A stretch of DNA of 12,203 nucleotides from an uncultured Eubacteriales bacterium (GTDB taxonomy: Bacteria > Bacillota > Clostridia > Oscillospirales > CAG-272): contig CAJLCI010000046.1 in NCBI GenBank assembly GCA_905205065.1, positions 1-12,203 of the forward strand. The letters are read 5' to 3'. Below are positions 6,810 through 12,203 of the stretch, piece after piece; the stretch's first letter is position 1; the number at the start of each line of letters is the position of its first letter. Position numbers and translations under genes: made by a program. The notes beneath the pieces were generated by a model. That model made no database searches, had not been told where the DNA came from, and saw only the letters and a program-made list of their open reading frames with translations.

Positions 6810-6890
6810 ACATCAAAGAGAAAAAATGAGCGTCTGGAGCTTTTTTATTCCCGCTTTATTAGGAAATATCTGTTTTGAGATATAAAAACG

Positions 6891-6995
6891 CTACGAGTCT
6901 TCTTTATCATCAGGTTGCTTAGTGGTTTCTGCTTTAATAAGGCGCGTCATCTTGTCGTAGAGCAGCTCGGAGAGCTGCCGTATGAAGTTTCGGCT
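6891..6995 (-). pseudogene. C-terminal scrap of an unidentified mobile-element protein
   Basis: On the minus strand an open stretch of 34 codons ends at TAG (6891-6893) and reads NFIRQLSELLYDKMTRLIKA followed by ETTKQPDDKEDS. The amphipathic helix and the polar charged tail look like a genuine protein C-terminus rather than chance. There is no start; a TGA lies at 6996-6998. Proteins of conjugative elements often end this way, but I cannot name the family. A GCAGCTC/GAGCTGC inverted repeat (6962-6978) lies inside it. Confidence 0.28.
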
Positions 6996-7095
6996 TCAAA
7001 GACTGTTTAAACGATTTTGTAGCAGATGGTTCCATGAAAGGGGTTATCTTTTATCTGCAATAAATTATCGTGTTCTGCGTCTCGCTTCCATTCCA

Positions 7096-7185
7096 CTACT
7101 TTCCCGTCCTTTCCTTGTTTTGAGTAATGAGCAACAGCAAATGAGTACCCATTTTCCCTTTTTGCTCGTTGGAAATTTCCTCCAT
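7096..7185 (-). pseudogene. Start fragment of a second MATE efflux gene
   Basis: On the minus strand ATG 7185 has a good ribosome site (AAGAGGAG, complement of 7191-7198). It encodes MEEISNEQKGKMGT, very like the N-termini of clostridial MATE pumps (...EQKGKMGT.P...LL..M). After HLLLLITQN the resemblance ends, and a stop occurs at 7096-7098. A longer frame in the same place (7007-7204, TTG start, 65 codons) is also open and contains hydrophilic sequence I do not recognise. The area is therefore a join of fragments. It points away from the intact-looking MATE gene at 7547. Confidence 0.3.
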
Positions 7186-7226
7186 CTTTGCTCCTCTTAC
7201 TCAATATCTCGCTTCAAAATGGGTAT

Positions 7227-7259
7227 GTGTTGTAATTTTGTTCCTACTAAATACAACAC
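7227..7259. promoter_or_regulatory. 8-bp inverted repeat, possible operator
   Basis: GTGTTGTA (7227-7234) and TACAACAC (7252-7259) form a perfect inverted repeat with a 17-base spacer. It lies upstream of the reverse-strand MATE start at 7185, where a TetR/MarR-type operator would be expected. No regulator gene is nearby in the window. The rest of 7260-7375 holds no gene I can support. Confidence 0.25.
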
Positions 7260-7375
7260 CGTGTATTGCAATTTAAAAGGGTTAAGCAAGATTTTACAAG
7301 ATTTTATTTGTTCAATTTGATTTATATAAAAACTTTTTTTTGCTTTCTTTGAGAAATCTGCTATCAATAAAACTG

Positions 7376-7404
7376 TTGACATTAAAATAACCTCATGTTA
7401 GAAT
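7376..7404 (+). promoter_or_regulatory. Sigma-A promoter of the MATE gene
   Basis: TTGACA (7376-7381) and TAGAAT (7399-7404) are separated by 17 bp. The predicted start near 7411 gives a leader of about 135 bases before ATG 7547, holding two terminator-like hairpins. Confidence 0.62.
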
Positions 7405-7447
7405 AAAGATGCTTGTCAGAGGACTTGCAATCAAATAAGATTGTTGA

Positions 7448-7535
7448 AGTGGGATAAGTCTGTTTGGGCTTTATTCCGCTTTTTGTTTATACAGTGGGGT
7501 AAGGCTAAAAAGGCTTTATCCCGCTTCCTTTTATG
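7448..7535 (+). promoter_or_regulatory. Tandemly duplicated attenuator-like hairpins before the MATE gene
   Basis: Two units begin 45 bp apart. Hairpin 1 pairs GTGGGATAA (7449-7457) with TTATTCCGC (7471-7479), followed by T5 (7480-7484). Hairpin 2 pairs GTGGGGTAAGGC (7494-7505) with GCTTTATCCCGC (7513-7524), followed by TTCCTTTT, and ends just before the GGAGG at 7535. Both arms keep the same 45-bp offset, so this is a tandem duplication. Arm 1 of unit 1 can pair even better with arm 2 of unit 2, and the two inner arms can pair with each other. Alternative terminated and read-through structures are therefore possible. This suggests regulated transcription; the signal is unknown. Confidence 0.5.
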
Positions 7536-7546
7536 GAGGTATCTTT

Positions 7547-8856
7547 ATGAACGAAAAAACAAAATCTTTATTCGGCTACATTTTCCCTGCAATGGGCGGA
7601 TTATTTGTAACTTATCTTTACAATGTCGTAGACGGCATCTTTGTTGGGCAGGGTGTTGGATCTGCGGCATTGGGCGCTGTTAATATTGGCGTTCCATTTA
7701 TTACTTTTGTTGTCGCAATCGCGGCAATGTTTCCCTATGGAGGTGCAACAGTAGCAGGTATTAGAATGGGGAGAGGAGATGAAGCAGGCGCAAATCTCGC
7801 TTTTATGACGGCTTTTTCCCTTACACTTTTCATATCGCTGATACTTATGCTTGTGGGAATGGTGTTTTCACGGCAGATTGTAGATATAAACGGTGCGAGA
7901 GAATTGAGTGCGGAAATGCGGGAAATGTCCGAAGAGTATTTATTCTATTACTCGGCGTTTTCTGTCCCAATGCTTTTGAGTACCTGCCTTTCCGTCTTTG
8001 TCAGAAATGACGGCTCACCGACGCTTTCTTTTGTTGGAATATGTGTAGGAGCAGTAGCAAATATCTTTTTAGATTGGCTATTTATCTTTCCTTTTAATAT
8101 GGGAGTTATCGGCGCAGCTATTGCTTCAGGCTTGGGACAGATTTTCTCGACACTTGTTTTACTTTCCCACTTTGCAAGGCGAAAAGGGAAACTTCAAATT
8201 AAATTATTTAAAACAGACTTTTGCCTGATTAAAAAAATTTCAAGCGCGGTGTGCCGGAAGCAGTTACACAACTTACAACGCCTGTTACCGCAATTTGCTA
8301 TAATCTTATGCTCGCAAGTTTAATCGGTGATATTGGTGTATCGACTTTTAGCGTTTTAAGTTTTATCTATTCGCTTGCCAATGCTGTTCTTTCTGGTGTA
8401 GCACAGGGGTTACAGCCTCTGTGGAGTCATTGCTACGGTAGACAAGATACAGAAGAAATGGCATGGTATTTTCGCCGAGGAATTGTTATAAACAGCATTT
8501 TGTCGATTTTCATTTATGGAATATTGTTTGTGTTTGATACACATGTTATATGCATTTTTAATCGGGATGCCTATTTTGTTCGGATAGCTTCGGCGGCTTT
8601 GCCGTTATTCTGTTTGTCTTTTATACCTATGGCGATAAACCTTATTTATACAGAATTCCTTTTTTCAACAAAGAGGACGGGAGCAGCAGATATTATAGCC
8701 ATTAGCAGAGGAATTGTAGTAAAGGCAATGGCAATTTTAGGTATTCCCATGCTTTTTGGTGTCGATACAATTTGGATTGCACCTCTCGTTGCTGAATTCA
8801 TTACACTTATACTTGCTATTTGGTTAAGTAAAAAAACTAAATTGGAGTACAAATAA
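7547..8856 (+). pseudogene. MATE-family multidrug efflux pump, disrupted by one missing base
   Basis: ATG 7547 has GGAGG at 7535-7539. Frame 1 runs to about residue 230 (MATE repeat 1: FPAMGGLFVTYLYNVVDGIF with VGQGVG, then NDGSPTLSFVG and the amphipathic loop KTDFCLIKK). The protein continues without loss in the -1 frame (KRGVPEAVTQLTTPV, QGLQPLWSHCYGRQDTEEM, FLFSTKRTGAADI) to TAA at 8854-8856. The span is 1310 bases; adding one base gives 437 codons, the usual length of a 12-helix MATE Na+/H+-drug antiporter. The lesion maps to A7T3 at 8231-8240, where LIKKIFKRGV is expected. No other damage is visible, so it is a very recent mutation, a reversible homopolymer change, or a sequencing error. 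If restored it would be an inner-membrane exporter. Confidence 0.85.
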
Positions 8857-8868
8857 CTATGATTGGAA

Positions 8869-8903
8869 AAACGCCTATGCGGTTAAATACTACATGGGCG
8901 TTT
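8869..8903 (+). terminator. Hairpin just after the MATE gene
   Basis: AAACGCCTATG (8869-8879) pairs with CATGGGCGTTT (8893-8903) over 11 bp with one G-U pair and a 13-base loop. It starts 13 bases after the MATE stop. The T-run is only the three Ts of the arm, so it is a modest terminator or a leader structure for the ORF at 8945. Confidence 0.4.
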
Positions 8904-8944
8904 GCTGTCCTTATTACCTGATTGGTAAGGAGGAGGTGAGGATA

Positions 8945-9169
8945 ATGAGGAATACGCAGCAATACCTGGAACATATTGAATATACTTTTAACGCATTCTG
9001 TAAAATTGTCTTTTACCATGTGTCCTCAAAAAGTATGAAATATCTCTTGTCAGTGCGGATAGTAAGACGGGAAAAACTGCATTCATGTAGCTTGCAGGGC
9101 AGCAATAATACCTTCGAAAGTGCAAAAACGCTGTTATATCGTTCCACGAAAAATAGAAAAAGCGGGTAG
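8945..9169 (+). pseudogene. N-terminal remnant of a conjugative-element sigma-like/regulatory protein
   Basis: ATG 8945 follows a very strong ribosome site (AAGGAGGAGGTGAGG). It encodes 74 residues starting MRNTQQYLEHIEYTFNAFCK, like the N-terminus of the sigma-70-like helix-turn-helix proteins of Tn1549/Tn916-type elements (about 130-150 residues). After KIVFYHVS the sequence becomes an unrelated basic tail, so the DNA-binding part is missing. A longer reading from 8894 only adds untranslated leader. Its upstream DNA, including the ribosome site, looks like the standard element context, so an internal deletion is likely. A short novel protein could still be made. Confidence 0.42.
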
Positions 9170-9195
9170 AAAGCCCTTGACTTCATACCCGTTTT
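9163..9195 (+). terminator. Intrinsic terminator at the right edge of the element debris
   Basis: CGGGTA (9163-9168) pairs with TACCCG (9186-9191), with an inner AAG/CTT stem across a small internal loop, followed by TTTT (9192-9195). As preceding on the other strand are also T-rich, it may work in both directions, ending yihY transcripts too. Confidence 0.52.
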
Positions 9196-9277
9196 ATGTT
9201 GCAAGCTGTCTGCCGACCGTTAAGTTAGATTGTTGTCAATATTTCATTATCGACGGTTTTCCTTTAGCCTAACGTTG

Positions 9278-10210
9278 TCAGTTTTTTTTAAAATTTGAAA
9301 TTTTTCTTTTTTTCAGTCTTTTTTCTTTTCGGCTTACTATCGGTCCGAAAATCGGTCTCATAAATTTATTAATTTCCGCACCTATCAGTAATATATACAT
9401 GCAAAAGTAAAGCCACAGCATAAGAAGAACAATTGCCGAAAAGCTTCCGTATATTGTGAAATTTGCGAAATTGTCTATATATATAGAATATATTGCCGAA
9501 AATCCGATCCATCCGGCGGTACAGCATATTGCTCCGGGAAGCTCTCTGAATAGTGTCGAATGCCTGTTAGGAACAAATGTGTAGAGAATTGTAAAAAAGC
9601 TTGTCAGAAGCAGTGCGCCGAAAAGATATCTTAAAAACTTTACAGCTCTTCCGCTTGAAGTGAAAATGTGAAAATGTTCAGATATGAATGTATAAATTAT
9701 GTTTCCGAAAATCAGCAGTACAAATGTAAGAATAAGTGTAACAATAAGTCCCAATGTGTATATTATAGCAAGACTTCGCGTAAAAAAGTAAGAACGGGTT
9801 TCATCCGTATCAGCTATTGTATTCAGTCCGTACATAAGTGCAAACAGACCTTTTGATGCCGCCCATAAAGTTGAGATTGCGGCGACGGAAAGTACGGTCC
9901 CAGTTACCGCATTTTCTGCCTCACTCAGCGTTTTTGATAAAAAATCTGAAAGAAACTGGGGAATACCCTGCATAAGCTCAGCTATTGTAAAATAAGATTC
10001 CGGTAAAACTGCATTGATAACTGTTACAGTCAGTATAAGAAAGGGAAATATCGAAACGAGAATAAAAAATGCGGCGTTTGCTGCATATGCGCTTACAGCA
10101 TCATGCCTTAGCTTTGATAGAAACATTTTTATATATTTATAAACAGAACCGATAATATGTCTGAAAGTTGACATTGCCTGAACTACCGCCTTCCTTACGT
10201 TTAAAGGCAT
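9278..10210 (-). CDS. yihY: YihY/BrkB-family inner-membrane protein
   Basis: The product is up to 310 residues with about six membrane helices and a highly basic cytoplasmic tail (SRKEKRLKKRKISNFKKN). Family marks are the first helix region LRHDAVSAYAANAAFFILVS with IFPFLIL (YihY: A-Y-aaLaf..L.SlfP), LWAASKGLFALMYGLN, FVPNR, LPGAICCTAGWIGFS, and FTIYGSFSAIVLLMLWLYF before ILLIGAEIN. The family's function is unsettled (formerly called ribonuclease BN); roles in envelope homeostasis or transport have been proposed. The start is uncertain. ATG 10210 has a purine-rich site (GGAAAGG) directly abutting it with no spacer, while ATG 10174, twelve codons in, has GGCGG about 11 bases upstream. It is monocistronic and looks chromosomal, undamaged. 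Confidence 0.85.
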   Translation of the reverse strand: MPLNVRKAVVQAMSTFRHIIGSVYKYIKMFLSKLRHDAVSAYAANAAFFILVSIFPFLILTVTVINAVLPESYFTIAELMQGIPQFLSDFLSKTLSEAENAVTGTVLSVAAISTLWAASKGLFALMYGLNTIADTDETRSYFFTRSLAIIYTLGLIVTLILTFVLLIFGNIIYTFISEHFHIFTSSGRAVKFLRYLFGALLLTSFFTILYTFVPNRHSTLFRELPGAICCTAGWIGFSAIYSIYIDNFANFTIYGSFSAIVLLMLWLYFCMYILLIGAEINKFMRPIFGPIVSRKEKRLKKRKISNFKKN

Positions 10211-10265
10211 CCTTTCCGTTAAATCTGACAGAAAATATATTCTGTGTTTTTTCGATGGCTGATAG

Positions 10266-10293
10266 CCTGCCGGTAAAAATACTTTGCGGCAGG
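10266..10293. repeat. 7-bp G/C-rich inverted repeat upstream of yihY
   Basis: CCTGCCG (10266-10272) and CGGCAGG (10287-10293) flank a 14-base A/T loop, about 60 bases upstream of the yihY start. No T-run follows on either side, so it is not a terminator; an operator or leader hairpin is possible. The remaining DNA between yihY and the terminator at 10423 shows nothing further. Confidence 0.28.
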
Positions 10294-10422
10294 TTAAAAG
10301 ATTGCTGAAACAAGCGTATAAAATTCTATGACTGAGAGAGGATCGGATAAAGCTAAAGCCTTCGTCAGTTATATTCTACCCTTTAATAATGCATATATAT
10401 TTTATTATATTACTTTTTACAA

Positions 10423-10472
10423 AAAATTAAAAGGTCTAATTAACAATAATCTGTTAATGACCTTTTAATTTT
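10423..10472 (-). terminator. Strong terminator after cotJC
   Basis: AAAATTAAAAGGTC (10423-10436) pairs with GACCTTTTAATTTT (10459-10472) over 14 bp. A 2-base bulge precedes a further 7-bp stem (ATTAACA/TGTTAAT, 10439-10445/10452-10458). In the minus direction it lies 60 bases past the cotJC stop and runs into T-rich DNA, separating cotJC from yihY. Confidence 0.65.
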
Positions 10473-10533
10473 AGCAAATATTATTATAGTAAGTTATATA
10501 AAGCGACAGCGTTTTTATTTTGATATATTTATC

Positions 10534-10965
10534 TTACATTCTTCTTCCTTTATCAAAGGCCGGATTATATGCGTAGAAATTGCATTTGCCCTCATACGTT
10601 TCCTGAGTAATCGCAACTGCTTCGCTGAATCTCTGATAATGTACGATTTCTCTTGCACGCAGGAACTTTATAGGCTCGATGATATCGGGATCGTCTACGA
10701 GCCGCAAAATATTATCGTATGTCAGACGCGCCTTTTGTTCTGCGGCGAGATCTTCGTGCAGATCCGCGAATACGTCTCCGGTAACCTGAAGTGTGCTTGC
10801 TGAAAACGGCATACCGGAAGCTGCCTGAGGATATACCCCGGTTGTATGGTCTACAAAGTAAGTGTCAAATCCACTGCGTTTTATTTCCTCCGGAGACAGG
10901 TTTCTTGTAAGCTGATAAAGAATAGCTGACACTATTTCCATGTGGGCAAGTTCTTCTGTACCTAT
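10534..10965 (-). pseudogene. cotJC: CotJC spore-coat protein (manganese-catalase family), 5'-truncated
   Basis: The C-terminal two thirds of a CotJC protein (about 190 residues in full) are present. ATG 10941 opens MEIVSAILYQLTRNL, but family similarity extends upstream in the same frame through IGTEELAHMEIV to about 10965, where it ends abruptly. The frame upstream has no start and reaches a stop near 11011. Visible metal-site elements are the E-x-x-H of EELAH (codons 10951-10953 and 10942-10944), the Glu in LHEDLAAEQKAR, and REIVHYQRF. The first helix with its Glu ligand is lost. In Bacillus CotJC is an inner-coat component made in the mother cell with CotJA and CotJB; neither is nearby here. 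A product from 10941 would lack half the di-manganese site. The truncation junction faces A+T-rich DNA. Confidence 0.7.
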
Positions 10966-11168
10966 AGAAGCACCGGTAATGCTCTGTATTTTTAGTGAAT
11001 GAAATATGACTTAATTAAATTAATATTAATCTAAAACTATAATATAATTAAGGAATATTAATACTCACTCGATAATGAAGGGGTTCTAATTATGTATCAG
11101 TGTCATTTCATATTTAGGAAAAGTAATTAAGAAATATACTGAAAAATTATTAATATTAATTTAACTAC

Positions 11169-11197
11169 TTGACTTTATATATATTTTAGATTATAAT
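11169..11197 (+). promoter_or_regulatory. Strong promoter without a gene
   Basis: TTGACT (11169-11174) and a perfect TATAAT (11192-11197) are separated by 17 bp. No ORF of convincing quality follows before the terminator at 11550. This lies within 10966-11821, an 850-base A+T-rich stretch in which I see no protein gene. Confidence 0.45.
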
Positions 11198-11203
11198 ACA
11201 TGG

Positions 11204-11600
11204 AAGAATGTTTATTATATAATTTTATTATTGTCAGCGCATTTTCAAATTACATAACCATGATTTATAAAGAGACGAATGCTTTTTATACGAGATTGCT
11301 CAATATTGCTTAATGAATTTTAAATATAAGTACTTGTCTGAAAGACGTCTAATGGATGTCCAATGATTGCGTTTTAGAAAATTGACAGCAAATCAAGTAT
11401 CACAGCTCAATTAAAGATCTTTGGAATACTGCAATTTTATTGGTTCTTATAGAGCGTTTTAGGCAATGCGCTGTACGGTAATTTATTGTTATTATTTTTT
11501 ATTTGCAAGTTTTTCCCGATATGATCTTTTTATAGATCGGAGTTCAGAAATACAAAAATAAGGCGTTGCTTTGAACACGCGCTTTATTTTTGTATATTTT
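11204..11600 (+). ncRNA. Candidate non-coding transcript between promoter and orphan terminator
   Basis: The interval from the predicted start near 11204 to the terminator at 11550-11600 would give an RNA of about 390 bases. It has short helices, e.g. GATCT/AGATC (11523-11527/11534-11538), and no plausible ribosome site with a long ORF. I recognise no known RNA family (6S, tmRNA, RNase P, SRP were considered). Simple vestigial DNA is an equal possibility. Confidence 0.2.
11550..11600 (+). terminator. Strong orphan terminator
   Basis: ATACAAAAATAAGGCG (11550-11565) pairs with CGCTTTATTTTTGTAT (11580-11595) over 16 bp with one G-U pair, followed by ATTTT. The A-rich 5' arm means it could work in both directions. 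No gene ends here on either strand, which is why an unseen RNA is suspected. Confidence 0.6.
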
Positions 11601-11625
11601 GGGCTCAAAACATTCTAAATTCAGC

Positions 11626-11648
11626 ATATTTTGTTCAATACAAAATAT
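11626..11648. promoter_or_regulatory. 9-bp perfect palindrome upstream of the binding-protein gene
   Basis: ATATTTTGT (11626-11634), loop TCAAT, ACAAAATAT (11640-11648). It lies about 175 bases before ATG 11822 and could be an operator for that gene. A clear sigma-A promoter is not visible between it and the gene, so its role is uncertain. Confidence 0.25.
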
Positions 11649-11821
11649 AAATACAGGAAAATCGAACAGAAACAAATTTAAAGCCGGACATACTGTACAT
11701 CAGAAGAAAGCCCGAAAATCAGAAATTCTATTCTTTTAAATTCAGGGAAAACTTTTTAAGAAGTTCAGTTTCCGCTTTAACGTCGGATTCAGCAATGAAA
11801 CATGAAAGGAAAGGTATTAGA

Positions 11822-12203
11822 ATGAAAAAAACTAAAACTATTATTTCAGCCGTATTGTCTTTGGCAATGCTTATCGGATCATCCACGCTTTTCGGTTGTT
11901 CCTCCAAAAAAGAAAAGGTGTTGATTTACACCAGTGCGGAGGATTTCAGAGTCGAGGATTTGAAGGCAAGACTTGAAGAAGAATTTCCGGAGTATGACTG
12001 CGTTGTGGAATATAAGGACACGGGAAGCCACGCGGCAACCCTTATAGCGGAGGGAAAAGACACGGATTGCGATATTACATATGATCTGGAATACTCCTAC
12101 CTTGAACAGCTTTCCGAAAACGGTATTCTTGCAGATATTTCATCGTATGACAGATCGGTTTATACGGAAGACTCGGCTGTGAGTAATTACTATCTTCCGG
12201 AAG
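11822..12203 (+). CDS. ABC transporter substrate-binding lipoprotein (partial, continues past window)
   Basis: ATG 11822 is preceded by AGGAAAGG (11807-11814) with a 7-base spacer. The first 127 residues are in the window with no stop. Residues 1-26 are a lipoprotein signal peptide (MKKTKTIISAVLSLAMLIGS, lipobox LFGC, lipidated Cys26). The mature part opens KVLIYTSAEDFRVEDLKARL, then DCDITYDLEYSYLEQLSENG followed by ILADIS. This is the usual first lobe of extracellular solute-binding proteins of the iron/polyamine/phosphonate type (V-[IV]YT/TS...., D[VI]..). It would sit on the outer face of the membrane and deliver ligand to a permease/ATPase pair, presumably encoded downstream. The ligand cannot be read from this part. 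Confidence 0.8.
   Translation, partial: MKKTKTIISAVLSLAMLIGSSTLFGCSSKKEKVLIYTSAEDFRVEDLKARLEEEFPEYDCVVEYKDTGSHAATLIAEGKDTDCDITYDLEYSYLEQLSENGILADISSYDRSVYTEDSAVSNYYLPE

Noticed and set aside
7409..7438. Nine-codon ORF (MLVRGLAIK) in the MATE leader as an attenuation peptide
   Set aside because: Its ATG lies only five bases after the -10 box, at or before the predicted transcription start, and it has no ribosome site.
7448..7535. Mini-ykkC (guanidine-II) riboswitch, suggested by two tandem hairpins before an efflux gene
   Set aside because: The loops lack the ACGR motif and the stems carry terminator-like T-runs instead.
8230..8240. Programmed -1 ribosomal frameshift in the MATE gene
   Set aside because: The zero-frame codons (ATT AAA AAA ATT) do not place a canonical X-XXY-YYZ heptamer in phase, and MATE genes are not known to use one; a one-base loss is simpler.
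8894..8944. Upstream extension of the sigma-like remnant starting MGVCCPYYL
   Set aside because: This is the untranslated leader. The strong ribosome site serves ATG 8945.
1..12203. tRNA or rRNA genes and CRISPR arrays
   Set aside because: No cloverleaf, rRNA segment or regularly spaced direct repeats were seen. The GGATTCGAA at about 4033 resembles a T-arm, but no tRNA surrounds it.

Overview
The window looks like a low-GC, spore-forming member of the Clostridia, probably a gut Oscillospirales/Ruminococcus-type genome. Supporting signs are A+T-rich DNA, canonical TTGACA/TATAAT promoters, strong AGGAGG ribosome binding sites, a CotJC spore-coat gene, a ChW-like secreted C39 protease, and debris of Tn1549-type conjugative elements. 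The genus is inference.

Layout. 1-632: the probable right end of an IS3-type element, an orphan promoter, and the C-terminal tail of a membrane acyltransferase closed by a terminator. 661-2502: a large secreted C39-type cysteine protease. 2602-9200: a graveyard of accessory DNA. It holds a small mobile-element-type protein, a non-discriminating AspRS gene cut off after its anticodon-binding domain but still carrying an elaborate leader, a multiply frameshifted reverse-strand remnant, a tyrosine integrase with at least four frame breaks, a dead DUF5301-like lipoprotein gene, an intact ElaA-type acetyltransferase, reverse-strand scraps including a second MATE start, a MATE efflux gene broken by one missing base, and the head of an element-borne sigma-like protein. 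9278-10965 (minus strand): a YihY-family membrane protein and a 5'-truncated cotJC, separated by a strong terminator. 10966-11821: A+T-rich DNA without a convincing gene, but with a good promoter and an orphan terminator. 11822 to the end: a lipoprotein of an ABC transporter substrate-binding family, running off the window.

The genes do not form one pathway. The common theme is an island of mobile-element cargo in decay between ordinary chromosomal genes. Intact genes in or beside it are the C39 protease, the ElaA acetyltransferase and YihY.

The most interesting signal is the leader of the broken aspS (3038-3360). It has a promoter, a 14-codon peptide ending Asn-Arg-Asn-Asp-Asp, three mutually exclusive hairpins, an intrinsic terminator, and a second small Asp/Asn-containing ORF that overlaps the aspS start by one base. 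This looks like ribosome-mediated attenuation sensing charged tRNA-Asn/tRNA-Asp, in a family usually controlled by T-boxes. The MATE gene has a different leader, a 45-bp tandemly duplicated terminator-like unit whose arms can cross-pair. Everything here comes from reading the sequence by eye; no homology search or folding calculation was run.
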